Shown here: positions 21,049 through 29,902 of the stretch, in pieces
Layout: each line of letters begins with the position of its first letter
How positions within the stretch are numbered: position 1 is the first letter of the stretch
Source of the DNA: Verrucomicrobiia bacterium
GTDB taxonomy: Bacteria; Verrucomicrobiota; Verrucomicrobiia; Opitutales; Opitutaceae
Length of the DNA stretch: 64,000 bases
Direction of reading: 5' to 3'
NCBI GenBank assembly: GCA_011525695.1
Contig: WYBX01000018.1
Span: 1-64,000, forward strand
Translations under genes and position numbers: made by a program
The notes under the pieces: generated by a model
Database searches by the model: none
Told to the model about the DNA's origin: nothing
The model's input: the letters and a program-made list of their open reading frames with translations, nothing else

Positions 21049-21369
21049 TGGAACTGTCGCGGTGGACGGCCCGCCCAGTGGAGTGGGCTGTCTGCGCGGC
21101 GATGCTACCTTAACAGTGGGATCGGGGTGCCGCGCCGCAGGGCTTGGCGTGCATTGCTCATATCTTGCGGAGTGCAATGCACTACTTGGGGTCTGTACAA
21201 AAATTGCGTTTCCTTAGTATCGTCTGGAACGCGACTTATGCACAAGGCATCACGCACCACGGCGCGAGCCTTTCGGGCTCTGGCCTGCAGGCCGGTTCAG
21301 TGCAGGCGTTACCGGAGCGTGTCCGGCAGCCGCGCCGTCGGCATCCGAGCCCTGTCCCGCGTTTCGGTG
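21049..21369 (-). promoter_or_regulatory. Upstream region of the nuo operon with an inverted repeat
   Basis: No gene is supported in these 321 bases. A 9-base inverted repeat, GTGCATTGC at 21149-21157 and GCAATGCAC at 21174-21182, lies about 100 bases upstream of the nuoA start and could be an operator or leader hairpin. I could not identify a convincing -35/-10 pair. The upstream CBS gene reads in the same direction, so some readthrough is possible. Confidence 0.5.
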
Positions 21370-21777
21370 CTAGCTTGCCGGGGCGCTGTCGGGCTGCGAC
21401 AGCCACCGCACCAGATCCCGGAAGGAAAGCACGCCGACAAGCCGGCCGTGCTCCAGGACGGGCAAATGCCTGAATTCCTTGCCCCCATGCACATCAAGCA
21501 CGTCCTGGACCGATGCGCTCGAGTCAATCGATACCGGGTTGTACGTCATGACGAACGACACGGGAGTGGAGATCGGATCGCGATTGGCTCCGACCACCCG
21601 CACGAGGACATCGCGCTCGGTGAAGATGCCAACCAGTTCCTCGCCATCGACGACCAGGACCGACCCGATCTTCTCATCGATCATCTTCTGCACGGCTTCA
21701 CGGACGGAGGCTGTGACCGGGACCGTGAACACCTCCGCTCCTTTGGCCTCGAGCAATGTGGAAATGGAAGCATTCAT
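21370..21777 (-). CDS. Two-CBS-domain protein
   Basis: A 135-residue protein consisting of a tandem CBS pair (about 15-66 and 80-130) and nothing else. CBS modules bind adenosine nucleotides and sense energy state. VLVVDGEELVGIFTERDVLVRVV and HLPVLEHGRLVGVLSFRDLVRWL are the tell-tale strand-turn-helix segments. It lies between the nuo promoter and the hyp genes and reads towards nuo. A role in energy sensing for these operons is only a positional guess. Confidence 0.88.
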   Translation of the reverse strand: MNASISTLLEAKGAEVFTVPVTASVREAVQKMIDEKIGSVLVVDGEELVGIFTERDVLVRVVGANRDPISTPVSFVMTYNPVSIDSSASVQDVLDVHGGKEFRHLPVLEHGRLVGVLSFRDLVRWLSQPDSAPAS

Positions 21778-21952
21778 TGGGGGGAGGGGGTTGACGGAAA
21801 GCCTGAGAGCACGGAATTAATGATCCCGGAATTTGGAGACAACCCTGAAAACCACAAAGCGAGCCCGGGTGTCCAGGCATCGGCGCGCCATTTCGCGATC
21901 CGGGTGTTTTCCATTGCGGCGACAGATTGCGCCGGCAGCATTCGGCAGCGCC

Positions 21953-22210
21953 ATGTGTCTTGCCGTACCCGGCCGAGTCCTCGAGGTCACAGGTGACGAT
22001 TTTCTTTTTCGCACCGGTCGCGTGAGTTTTGCCGGAGTGGTGAAGGAAGTCAGCCTGGCGGTGGTGCCGGAGGCGCAGGTGAATGATTATGTGCTGGTCC
22101 ACGCAGGCGTCGCCTTGAGCGTGGTGGATGAGGCCGAAGCGGCCGAGGTGTTTGCCTGGCTCGAGTCCACGGGTGAACTCGACGAGGGGAAACCGAGCGA
22201 ACCGCCGTGA
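21953..22210 (+). CDS. hypC: Hydrogenase maturation chaperone HypC
   Basis: An 85-residue protein starting with the invariant [12 protein letters not shown], whose second-position cysteine carries the Fe(CN)2CO unit during cofactor assembly. It works with HypD to build and deliver the iron group to the large subunit. The start at 21953 is fixed by that motif; earlier in-frame codons from 21833 are not part of the gene. Its stop overlaps the GTG of hypD. Confidence 0.93.
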   Translation: MCLAVPGRVLEVTGDDFLFRTGRVSFAGVVKEVSLAVVPEAQVNDYVLVHAGVALSVVDEAEAAEVFAWLESTGELDEGKPSEPP

Positions 22211-23313
22211 AGTTCATTGATGAATACCGCGATGCCGCCGGGGCCCGGACGATTGCGGCAGCGATTCACCGCCGCGCGACCCGCCCCTGGGCGATCATGG
22301 AGATTTGCGGCGGCCAGACCCACAGCATCGTGCGTTTTGGCTTGGACGAAATGTTGCCGAGGCAGATCACGCTGGTGCACGGGCCGGGATGTCCGGTTTG
22401 CGTGACGCCGGTCGCGCTGATCGATGCGGCGGTGGAATTGGCGGGCCGGCCCGGGGTGACCCTATGCTCCTTTGGCGACATGCTGAGGGTGCCTGGCACG
22501 GGGGTTGACCTGCTGACGGCGCGGGCTCGTGGCGGTGATGTGAGGATCGTCTATTCACCCCTCGACGCGGTGGCGATTGCGGCGCGCGAGCCCGGGCGGG
22601 AGGTGGTGTTCTTCGGGGTTGGTTTTGAAACCACGGCGCCCGTGACCGCGCTGGCGGTCCTGCAGGCGAGGAGCCGCGGGCTGGAGAATTTTTCCCTGCT
22701 TGCCTCCCATGTGCTGGTGCCTCCGGCAATCGAGGCGATTCTCGATGCCCCGGACAACCGCGTACAAGGTTTCCTCGCAGCCGGTCACGTCTGCGCCGTC
22801 GCGGGAATGAATGAATATGTGCCGATTGCGCGATGCTTTCACGTGCCGGTCGTCGTCACCGGTTTTGAGCCGATCGACATCCTGCGCGGCGTACTCGCAT
22901 GCATCGATCAACTCGAAATGGGCAGGAGTGAAGTGAGCAACGCCTACGCGCGTGCAGTCCGTGCGGAAGGCAACCGGCATGCCCAGGCGCTGATTGCGGA
23001 AGTGTTCACGATCGTCGATCGGGAATGGCGCGGGCTCGGCTTGATCCCACGGAGCGGACTCGACCTGCAGCGGACGTTCCACGCATTCGATGCGCGGCGC
23101 CGGTTTGGGCTCGAGGATCGGGTTGACGTCTCGGTGGGCGAGTGCATTTCCGGCGAAATTCTTCGCGGCCTGAAGCGGCCGGCTGCATGCAAAGCCTTCG
23201 GCACCCGCTGCACGCCGGAACATCCCCTGGGAGCTCCGATGGTTTCCAGCGAAGGAGCCTGTGCCGCCTATTTTCGCTACCGCCGGCGCGCGGCGGCGGG
23301 CCGCCAGGAATGA
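22207..23313 (+). CDS. hypD: Hydrogenase maturation protein HypD
   Basis: A 368-residue iron-sulfur protein with the HypD motifs [35 protein letters not shown] and GHVCAV, and the C-terminal cluster cysteines. It assembles the Fe(CN)2CO unit with HypC and receives cyanide from HypE/HypF. Translation starts at GTG 22207, overlapping the hypC stop (GTGA), so coupling is likely. It converges on hypE with only 13 bases between the two stops. Confidence 0.95.
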   Translation: MKFIDEYRDAAGARTIAAAIHRRATRPWAIMEICGGQTHSIVRFGLDEMLPRQITLVHGPGCPVCVTPVALIDAAVELAGRPGVTLCSFGDMLRVPGTGVDLLTARARGGDVRIVYSPLDAVAIAAREPGREVVFFGVGFETTAPVTALAVLQARSRGLENFSLLASHVLVPPAIEAILDAPDNRVQGFLAAGHVCAVAGMNEYVPIARCFHVPVVVTGFEPIDILRGVLACIDQLEMGRSEVSNAYARAVRAEGNRHAQALIAEVFTIVDREWRGLGLIPRSGLDLQRTFHAFDARRRFGLEDRVDVSVGECISGEILRGLKRPAACKAFGTRCTPEHPLGAPMVSSEGACAAYFRYRRRAAAGRQE

Positions 23314-23326
23314 GGAGCCGAGGGGC

Positions 23327-24403
23327 TCAGCAAATTCGCGGCAGTTGTTCTCCGCTGAGTCGTTCCAGCACCCGGGCCACGCCAATCGGGTTGCGCAGGG
23401 TCACCTCGCCTGGCGTCCTGGCCTGGACGACCCCTACGTTCGCGGGTGGCCCTCCCGGCGCGGCGGCAGCGAGCGCCTGGATGGCCGCGGCAGCCTGTTC
23501 GCCCGGAACAAAGGCCGCCAAACGGCCCTCGCAGGCCACGTAGAGCGGGTCCAGTCCGAGAATTTCACAGGCGCCGCGCACCGGCTCACTCACCGGAACG
23601 GCGGCCTCCTCGAGGGTCACCCCCACGCCGGCGGTCTCGGCAATTTCAATGATTGCCGTCGCCAGTCCACCCCGCGTCAAGTCCCGCAGGCAATGAACCT
23701 CGACGCCGGCGGCCAGCAACGCGCTCACGGCCGGCCAGAGCGGTGCGCAATCGCTCGCCAGGGGCGGATCGAAAGCGAGTTGCTCCCGCTGCGCCAGCAC
23801 CGCCATGCCATGGCGCCCGACATCGCCGCTGACCAGAACCACATCGCCGGCGCGGACCGAACGTGGCTCGATAACCAGCCCGTGGTGGACGCAGCCAACT
23901 CCGGCCGTGGTGAGATAGACCCCGTCGCCGCGACCCCGCTCCACCACCTTCGTATCGCCGGCGACAATGGTGACGCCGGCCGCGGCCGCGGCAGAGGCGA
24001 TCGAGGCCACGATCCTTTCCAGCGTCGCGACGGGCAGCCCTTCCTCGAGGATGAAGCCGGCGCTGAGCCACCGGGGCTCCGCGCCCGCCATCGCGAGATC
24101 GTTCGCCGTGCCGAACACCGCCAGCCGGCCGATGTCGCCACCGGGAAAGAACAGCGGGCTGACCACATGGGAATCGGTGCAGAACGCCAGCCGCACCTCC
24201 GGCCCCGGGGTGAGCCGTGCGGCGTCATGGCGGGCGGCGAGAGCCTCGTTGCCCAGCGCCCGCAGCATGACCCGATCGATGAGCTGCTGCGTCAGCCGCC
24301 CGCCGCTGCCATGCGCCATTTGGATGGTCGTGGATGTATCCAGCGGTACCGGACAGCTAAGCACCGGAACGGGTCGATGGCGCGTGGAGCGTGCCTTCTT
24401 CAC
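23327..24403 (-). CDS. hypE: Hydrogenase maturation protein HypE
   Basis: A PurM-like ATPase of about 358 residues (330 if started at the ATG at 24319). It has the AHGSGGRLTQQLI start motif, TDSHVVSPLFFPGGDIG, and GGLATAIIEIAE. It ends in PRIC with the C-terminal cysteine that is carbamoylated by HypF and dehydrated to thiocyanate, the cyanide donor. Unlike its partners it lies on the minus strand, flanked by rightward hypCD and hypABF, so it must have its own promoter in the 24404-24665 gap. Confidence 0.95.
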   Translation of the reverse strand: MKKARSTRHRPVPVLSCPVPLDTSTTIQMAHGSGGRLTQQLIDRVMLRALGNEALAARHDAARLTPGPEVRLAFCTDSHVVSPLFFPGGDIGRLAVFGTANDLAMAGAEPRWLSAGFILEEGLPVATLERIVASIASAAAAAGVTIVAGDTKVVERGRGDGVYLTTAGVGCVHHGLVIEPRSVRAGDVVLVSGDVGRHGMAVLAQREQLAFDPPLASDCAPLWPAVSALLAAGVEVHCLRDLTRGGLATAIIEIAETAGVGVTLEEAAVPVSEPVRGACEILGLDPLYVACEGRLAAFVPGEQAAAAIQALAAAAPGGPPANVGVVQARTPGEVTLRNPIGVARVLERLSGEQLPRIC

Positions 24404-24665
24404 AATTGCAGGCAGCGACGCCAGGATCCCCGGTTGGGACGGGATGACGGGTGAGGCACGGCGGATATCCGGCTGGAATTCATCTCCTGGATGGCCGGTG
24501 CTGCACCGGCGGGTGTGTGCGCCAGCCTAGGATCCGGCACCGTTGGTGCGAGGCGCGCCCGGCTATACGGGGCGATAGGAGTCGGCGTTGTCTGCCGGAG
24601 AAGGGCGACTGATGCCTGGTCGCACGGGCTGGACTCCGTGCTCAGGCGGGCGCTAGATATCCGGC
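24404..24665. promoter_or_regulatory. Divergent hypE / hypA intergenic region with hairpins
   Basis: These 262 bases separate divergent hypE and hypA and probably hold a promoter for each. Two clear hairpins occur: GCCGGTGC/GCACCGGC at 24494-24510 and GCACC/GGTGC at 24537-24549 with a 3-base loop. The stretch from about 24480 to 24660 is GC-rich and looks structured, but it does not match any riboswitch class I know. Confidence 0.45.
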
Positions 24666-25010
24666 ATGCACGAGCTTGGGATCGCGGAATCCGCATTGCG
24701 CGCAGTGCTGGAGGTGGCCCGCAAGGGCAAGGCGGTCCAGGTGCGCCGCGTCGTGGTGCGGATTGGCGCACGTTCGGGAGTCGAGCCGGAGGCGTTTCGT
24801 TTCGCATTCGATGCGCTCCGGGTTGACACCCGGGCGGCCGGTGCCGCGGTGGACGTTGAATGCATTCCGGCCACCGGCCGCTGCGAGGAGTGCGGCGCAT
24901 GCTTTGCCGTGTCGGACTTCCCGGCCGGCGGATGTCCGGCCTGCGGCGGCGCGCGAGTTGACGTTGCCGGGGGAATGGAACTGGAACTGAAGACGGTGGA
25001 TTTGGTTTGA
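24666..25010 (+). CDS. hypA: Nickel metallochaperone HypA
   Basis: A 114-residue protein with the nickel-site His2 (MHELGIAES) and the zinc ribbon CEEC...CPAC (about 77-98). It delivers nickel with HypB to the hydrogenase large subunit. Its start is unambiguous because family members begin MHEL. It lies 3 bases from hypB, in an operon that continues into hypF and probably hdrCBA-mvhDGA. Confidence 0.95.
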   Translation: MHELGIAESALRAVLEVARKGKAVQVRRVVVRIGARSGVEPEAFRFAFDALRVDTRAAGAAVDVECIPATGRCEECGACFAVSDFPAGGCPACGGARVDVAGGMELELKTVDLV

Positions 25011-25013
25011 GCC

Positions 25014-25790
25014 ATGACCAGCAAACCGAGCACGTGCGGGTGCGGAGCATCGGAGGATGCGGTGATCCATGTCGACGTGAGCGATCCGGCGGAGCGGCCA
25101 CCGTTGCCGCCCGGGGATCCGTTGCCGGGCGTGGAGGTTCGCGTCGATGTGAACGTGCGACTGCTGGATGCCAACGATCGCCAGGCGGCGGCGAATCGGG
25201 CGCAGTTCGCCGCGCGACGGATCTGCGCAGTCAACCTTGTTTCCGGTCCGGGCGCAGGCAAGACGACCCTGCTGCAGCGAACCCTCGAGGCACTTGGCCC
25301 GGAAATCCGTTGTGCGGTGCTGGTCGGGGATCTGCAGACAGACCATGATGCCCGCCGGCTGCAACGGCCGGGCGTGCCCGTGGCGCAAATCACCACGGGT
25401 TCCGCCTGCCATCTTGATGCGGCAATGGTGGCGCGGGGGATCGCTGCGCTGCCCCTGGAGGGCGTGCAACTTCTCCTGATCGAGAACGTCGGCAACCTCG
25501 TTTGCCCGGCTTCCTTCGATCTGGGTGAGAACCGGCGGGTGGTGCTGGTCTCCTGTGCGGAAGGGGAGGACAAGCCGCTGAAGTATCCGCCGCTTTTCAC
25601 CAGCGCGCACGCCGTCATCATGAACAAGATCGACGTGGCCGAGGTGCTGGACTTCGACCGGGCGGTGTCCCGGGAAGCCATCCGGCGGATTGCACCGCAG
25701 GCGCCGATCTTCGAGCTGTCCGCCAGGACGGGTGCCGGCCTCGATGCCTGGTGTCGCTACCTCCGCGCGCTGGTGGAGCGCGGCGCCTGA
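25014..25790 (+). CDS. hypB: Nickel-insertion GTPase HypB
   Basis: A 258-residue SIMIBI GTPase with the P-loop GPGAGKTT at 78-85, the metal-site segment SACHLDA, the ENVGNLVCPASFDLGE switch and the NKID guanine motif. The N-terminal CGCG motif is the high-affinity nickel site; there is no His-rich stretch, so it is not a nickel-storage type. It couples GTP hydrolysis to nickel loading. It starts 3 bases after hypA and stops 11 bases before hypF. Confidence 0.95.
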   Translation: MTSKPSTCGCGASEDAVIHVDVSDPAERPPLPPGDPLPGVEVRVDVNVRLLDANDRQAAANRAQFAARRICAVNLVSGPGAGKTTLLQRTLEALGPEIRCAVLVGDLQTDHDARRLQRPGVPVAQITTGSACHLDAAMVARGIAALPLEGVQLLLIENVGNLVCPASFDLGENRRVVLVSCAEGEDKPLKYPPLFTSAHAVIMNKIDVAEVLDFDRAVSREAIRRIAPQAPIFELSARTGAGLDAWCRYLRALVERGA

Positions 25791-25801
25791 GCCCTGCCAC
25801 G

Positions 25802-28195
25802 ATGCCGGAGCGTGCCAGCCATCGCGAGGCCGAGTCGGAGGAAAGTTTGCTCGAGATTTCCGGGACGGTCCAGGGGGTGGGCTTCCGCCCCTTCCTCGCG
25901 CGACTTGCCGCCAGGCTCGGATTGCGGGGCTGGGTGCGCAATGACGAACGGGGCGTGATGGTGCGTGCGATCGGCCGTCCCTCCGAGCTCGCTCGTTTCA
26001 GCCGGCAGGTACGGCGGCAGCTGCCGGTGGCGGCACGGATGCGCTCGCTGCGGTGGCGGCCGGTGCAACCCGCCGAGGAACTTCCCCCGCTGCCGGAGTC
26101 GGGTTTCGTAATCGTCCCGAGTCGGGCGGGATCCGTCGACCGCGCGCTGGCCATCTCGCCCGATCGCGCCCTCTGCCCCGCATGCCGGCGGGAACTCAAC
26201 GCGCCCGGGGACCGGCGGCATGCGTATCCGTTCATCAATTGCACCGATTGCGGGCCCCGCTACAGCATCGTCGAGAATCTGCCCTACGACCGGGCGCGGA
26301 CCACGATGGCGGCGTTCACCATGTGTCCGGCATGCGCGCGGGAGTTCGCCACGCCGGAAGGCCGTCGCTTTCATGCGCAGCCGAACGCCTGCCCGCGATG
26401 CGGACCGCAGGTGGCGCTGCAGGATGGCGCGGGCCGGGTACTGGCCCGGCGCGGCAGCGCGATTGCGGCCGCCGCCGCCGTGATCCGCCGGGGCGGAATT
26501 CTCGCCCTGCAGGGGTTGGGCGGATTCCACCTGATGGTGGATGCCACGAACGACACCGCCGTGCGCGAACTGCGGCAGCGCAAGAGCCGGGAGGCAAAGC
26601 CGCTGGCGGTCATGTTTCCCTCGCTCGCGGCGATTCGGCGGTGCGCCATTCTGCGCCGGGCAGAGGTCGAACAACTCCGCTCGGCCGCTGCGCCCATCGT
26701 GATTGTCCGCCGGCGGGCGGGTGCGGTGATCGCCGACGCGATCGCCCCGGGGAATCCGGGGTTGGGCGTGCTGCTGCCGTACACGCCGCTGCACGTGTTG
26801 TTGCTGGCGGCAGTTCGCCGGCCCGTGGTGGCGACCAGTGGGAACCGAGCCGAGGAGCCGCTCTGCACCGGGGCCGCGGAAGCGCGCGCTCGGCTGGGGG
26901 CGATTGCCTCCCGGTTCCTGGTCCATGATCGCAGGATTGCCAATGCCGTGGATGACTCGGTGGTGCGGTTCGCCGGGACGCGCCGGGTGATGGTGCGCCG
27001 CGCCCGTGGATTTGCCCCGGCCGCATGGCGGCTGCCGCGGGACGCCGGCGCGCCCGACGCGCTCCTTTGTGTCGGGGCCCAGTTGAAGAATACAATCGCA
27101 GTGGCCGGCGGACGCGACCTGGTGCTCAGCCCGCATCTGGGGGATCTCGGCAACCCGATCACGCGGGCGGCTTTTCACCGCACGGTGCGGCTGTTCGGGA
27201 AATTGTTGGCCAGGAAGTTTGCCCGGGTGGCCTGCGACTTCCACCCGGCCTATGCATCAACCCAGTACGCGGAGAGCCTGGGGCTGCCCGTCGTGCGCGT
27301 ACAACACCACCTGGCCCACATCCTGTCGTGCCTGCTCGAACATGGGGGCGGCCCGGCGCGGGTGCTCGGCGTGGCTTGGGATGGCACCGGTGATGGCGGC
27401 GACGGAACGATCTGGGGGGGCGAATTCATCCTGGTGGATCGGGTGGCGCGCACAGCCCGGCGGGTTGGGCATCTGCGTCCCTTCCGACTCGCCGGGGGCG
27501 AGACCGCCGTCCGGGAACCCCGGCGCAGCGCATTCGGAGTGCTGGCGCAGCTGCCGCTTGGCAGCAAGGGCGGGCATGAGGCGGTCGAGTCCGCACTGGG
27601 TTTCAACGGGCCCGAGGGCGCGGTGCTGGGTCAGGCGATCCGCCGGGGACTGAACGCCCCGGTCACCACCAGTGCGGGACGCCTGTTCGATGCCGCAGCC
27701 GCATTGCTCGGCCTTCGGACGCGGTGCTCCTTCGAGGGCCAGGCCGCGATGGAAGTCGAATTCGCAGCGGCGGCGGCACGCACTGCAGCGGCGCCGTGGC
27801 CGATGCCGATTGAGGCGGGAACTGGCGGCACATTGCAGATCGACTGGCGGCCGGCGATGACGGCACTGCTGGACGGCCGCCGACGGAATCCGGATTCGCC
27901 GACGCTGCTCGCCGCCAGGTTTCACGCGAGTCTGGTCCGCGCGATCCTGCGCCTGGCGCGGGAAGTCGCGGTTGAGACCGTCGTGCTCACGGGCGGCTGT
28001 TTTCAAAACACCGTCCTGCTCGGGCAGACCGCGGATGCGCTCGGGCGCGCGGGATTCCGAGTGCTGCGCCATCGTGACCTCCCGCCCAACGACGGCGGAA
28101 TCGCGGCGGGACAGGCGCTCGGGGCGGGTTGGGGTTTGGTCGCAGTCACAACCAATGCGGGCGCCATCTCTGATGGACGCCAGCAGCCGGACTGA
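25802..28195 (+). CDS. hypF: Carbamoyltransferase HypF
   Basis: A 797-residue multi-domain enzyme. Domains in order are an acylphosphatase-like module (SGTVQGVGFRPF), paired zinc fingers (CPAC, CTDCGPRYSI, CPAC, CPRCGP), a YrdC-like domain and a Kae1-like ATPase (VQHHLAHILSCLLEH and LTGGCFQNT). It makes the carbamoyl group moved to HypE, the source of the cyanide ligands. The ATG at 25802 fits the family. It closes the maturation operon, followed after 120 bases by hdrC. Confidence 0.95.
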   Translation: MPERASHREAESEESLLEISGTVQGVGFRPFLARLAARLGLRGWVRNDERGVMVRAIGRPSELARFSRQVRRQLPVAARMRSLRWRPVQPAEELPPLPESGFVIVPSRAGSVDRALAISPDRALCPACRRELNAPGDRRHAYPFINCTDCGPRYSIVENLPYDRARTTMAAFTMCPACAREFATPEGRRFHAQPNACPRCGPQVALQDGAGRVLARRGSAIAAAAAVIRRGGILALQGLGGFHLMVDATNDTAVRELRQRKSREAKPLAVMFPSLAAIRRCAILRRAEVEQLRSAAAPIVIVRRRAGAVIADAIAPGNPGLGVLLPYTPLHVLLLAAVRRPVVATSGNRAEEPLCTGAAEARARLGAIASRFLVHDRRIANAVDDSVVRFAGTRRVMVRRARGFAPAAWRLPRDAGAPDALLCVGAQLKNTIAVAGGRDLVLSPHLGDLGNPITRAAFHRTVRLFGKLLARKFARVACDFHPAYASTQYAESLGLPVVRVQHHLAHILSCLLEHGGGPARVLGVAWDGTGDGGDGTIWGGEFILVDRVARTARRVGHLRPFRLAGGETAVREPRRSAFGVLAQLPLGSKGGHEAVESALGFNGPEGAVLGQAIRRGLNAPVTTSAGRLFDAAAALLGLRTRCSFEGQAAMEVEFAAAAARTAAAPWPMPIEAGTGGTLQIDWRPAMTALLDGRRRNPDSPTLLAARFHASLVRAILRLAREVAVETVVLTGGCFQNTVLLGQTADALGRAGFRVLRHRDLPPNDGGIAAGQALGAGWGLVAVTTNAGAISDGRQQPD

Positions 28196-28315
28196 TTCCT
28201 GTCCTTTGCCGTTCGACAGGAGTGACATGCGGCGCGGCGCGCCCATAAGCTCCTCCCGTTCCGGCAGTCTGCGTCAGCAACGGGACCGCCGGAGGGGAAA
28301 CACGTTGGCATTCTC

Positions 28316-28984
28316 ATGAGGACTCCCGCTGCCACCGCTCCATCGAGCGCCGGCGTACGATCTGCAGCATTGGCACAACGAGAATTTCGCGAGCCGCCCA
28401 TCAAGGTGCGGCGCTCGATCAAGTTCGAATCGGATCGGGTTCCCGGATTCGGCCGTGACGTGATGCGGATGCCGGGATGCGAACAGCTCGAAAGCTGCAT
28501 CCAATGCGGAACCTGCTCCGGCGTGTGTCCGCTGAGCATTTACATGAGCCACACGCCGCGCCAGGTGATGGCGCTGACGCGGGGGGATTTCAAACGCGAG
28601 GTGTTGCACAGCCATACCATCTGGCTCTGCGCCTCCTGTTACGCCTGCACAGTCGAATGCCCGCAGGGAATCCGGATTACGGATATCATGTATGAGCTGA
28701 AGCAGCGTGCGATCAGCGAGGGCGTCTATCCCCGCCGGTTCCCCATTCCCGTCCTCGCCCACGAGTTCAACGCGATGGTGCAGAAGCACGGTCGAATCAC
28801 CGAACTGCAGCTCGTCATCCGGATGTTTCTCAAGACCAGCTGGGTCGCAGCGCTCGCCAACTGGCGATTGGGGCTCGATCTGCTGCGGACCGGCCGGTTC
28901 TCGCTGCTGACAGAGCGGATCAAGCGCCGCGGCGACATCGCCCGGATGCTGGACGCCGTGGACGGGACGAAAGGCCGGTCATGA
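28316..28984 (+). CDS. hdrC: Heterodisulfide reductase subunit C-like iron-sulfur protein
   Basis: A 222-residue cytosolic protein with two ferredoxin-type motifs, CIQCGTCSGVCP and CASCYACTVECP, in the arrangement of HdrC. It passes electrons from HdrA to the HdrB cysteine-rich domain. The first 45 residues are a basic extension. It overlaps hdrB by 4 bases (ATGA). It lies between hypF and the hydrogenase genes, so it belongs to the electron-bifurcation operon. A bacterial rather than methanogen context is clear, so its natural disulfide acceptor is not known. Confidence 0.9.
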   Translation: MRTPAATAPSSAGVRSAALAQREFREPPIKVRRSIKFESDRVPGFGRDVMRMPGCEQLESCIQCGTCSGVCPLSIYMSHTPRQVMALTRGDFKREVLHSHTIWLCASCYACTVECPQGIRITDIMYELKQRAISEGVYPRRFPIPVLAHEFNAMVQKHGRITELQLVIRMFLKTSWVAALANWRLGLDLLRTGRFSLLTERIKRRGDIARMLDAVDGTKGRS

Positions 28985-29889
28985 AGTTCTCCTATTTTCC
29001 GGGTTGTTCCCTGAAGGGCTTGGGCCGTGCGTACGAGGAGTCGTTGCTCCCGGTGATGGCCCATCTGGGGGTGGAATTGGAGGAACTCGACGATTGGAAT
29101 TGCTGCGGGGCCACGGCCTACATGGCGGTGGACGAGGCGAAGGCCTGCGTGCTTGCGGCGCGGAACCTGGCTCTGGCGGAGCGCAGCGGGATGAGCCAGA
29201 TCCTGGCGCCCTGTGCGGCCTGCTATCTTGTCCTGAACAAGACCAAGCACTATTTCCATGATTATCCCGCGATGCAGCAGACCATTGGGCGGGCATTGGG
29301 GGCGGTGGGTCTGAGCTACCGCGGCGCCACGGCGGTGCGTCATCCGCTCGACGTCCTCATCAACGATGTCGGACTGGAAGCGGTGAAACAGAAGGTGGAG
29401 CGGCCGTTGTCCGGCCTGAAGGTGGCGACCTACTACGGCTGCCAGCTGGTGCGGCCGTATGCCACCTTTGATGACGCCTGGAACCCGACCACAATGGACC
29501 GCCTCCTGGTGGCGCTTGGCGCAACGATCGTGCCGTTTCCCTTGAAGACCAAGTGTTGCGGCGGCAGCCTCACCGGCACGGTGCCGAAGGCGGGAATCCG
29601 CATGGTGTACATTCTCCACCGTGAGGCGCGGAAACGCGGGGCGGATTGCATCGCGACCGTCTGTCCGCTCTGCCAATTCAACCTCGACGCCTATCACGCG
29701 GCGGTAAACTCCCGCTATGGACGGGTGGTGGTGCCGACGGTCTATTTCACCCAGCTGATGGGGCTGGCCTTTGGACTGCCGGAGAACCGCCTCGGTTTGA
29801 ACCGGGCCGCCGTTCGGTTCGCGTGGCGCCCGCCGGCACCCGTGCCCGCCTCCCGCCCGGTGGCTGCGCCCCCGCTGGCGCCAGTGTGA
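28981..29889 (+). CDS. hdrB: Heterodisulfide reductase subunit B-like CCG-domain protein
   Basis: The 302-residue product has the two CCG-type cysteine-rich repeats of HdrB: FPGCSLK with NCCGATAYM and CAACY in the first, and YYGCQL with KCCGGSL and CPLCQFNLD in the second. In methanogens these bind noncubane 4Fe-4S clusters that split the disulfide. All cysteines are present, so a disulfide-reductase activity is plausible. The tail after residue 275 is Pro/Ala-rich and low complexity. Confidence 0.92.
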   Translation: MKFSYFPGCSLKGLGRAYEESLLPVMAHLGVELEELDDWNCCGATAYMAVDEAKACVLAARNLALAERSGMSQILAPCAACYLVLNKTKHYFHDYPAMQQTIGRALGAVGLSYRGATAVRHPLDVLINDVGLEAVKQKVERPLSGLKVATYYGCQLVRPYATFDDAWNPTTMDRLLVALGATIVPFPLKTKCCGGSLTGTVPKAGIRMVYILHREARKRGADCIATVCPLCQFNLDAYHAAVNSRYGRVVVPTVYFTQLMGLAFGLPENRLGLNRAAVRFAWRPPAPVPASRPVAAPPLAPV

Positions 29890-29902
29890 AACTCGCCCTC
29901 CC

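Noticed and set aside
24480-24660. A known riboswitch (cobalamin or Ni/Co) in the hyp intergenic region
   Set aside because: Hairpins exist but the core sequences of these classes are missing; left as an unassigned structured region.
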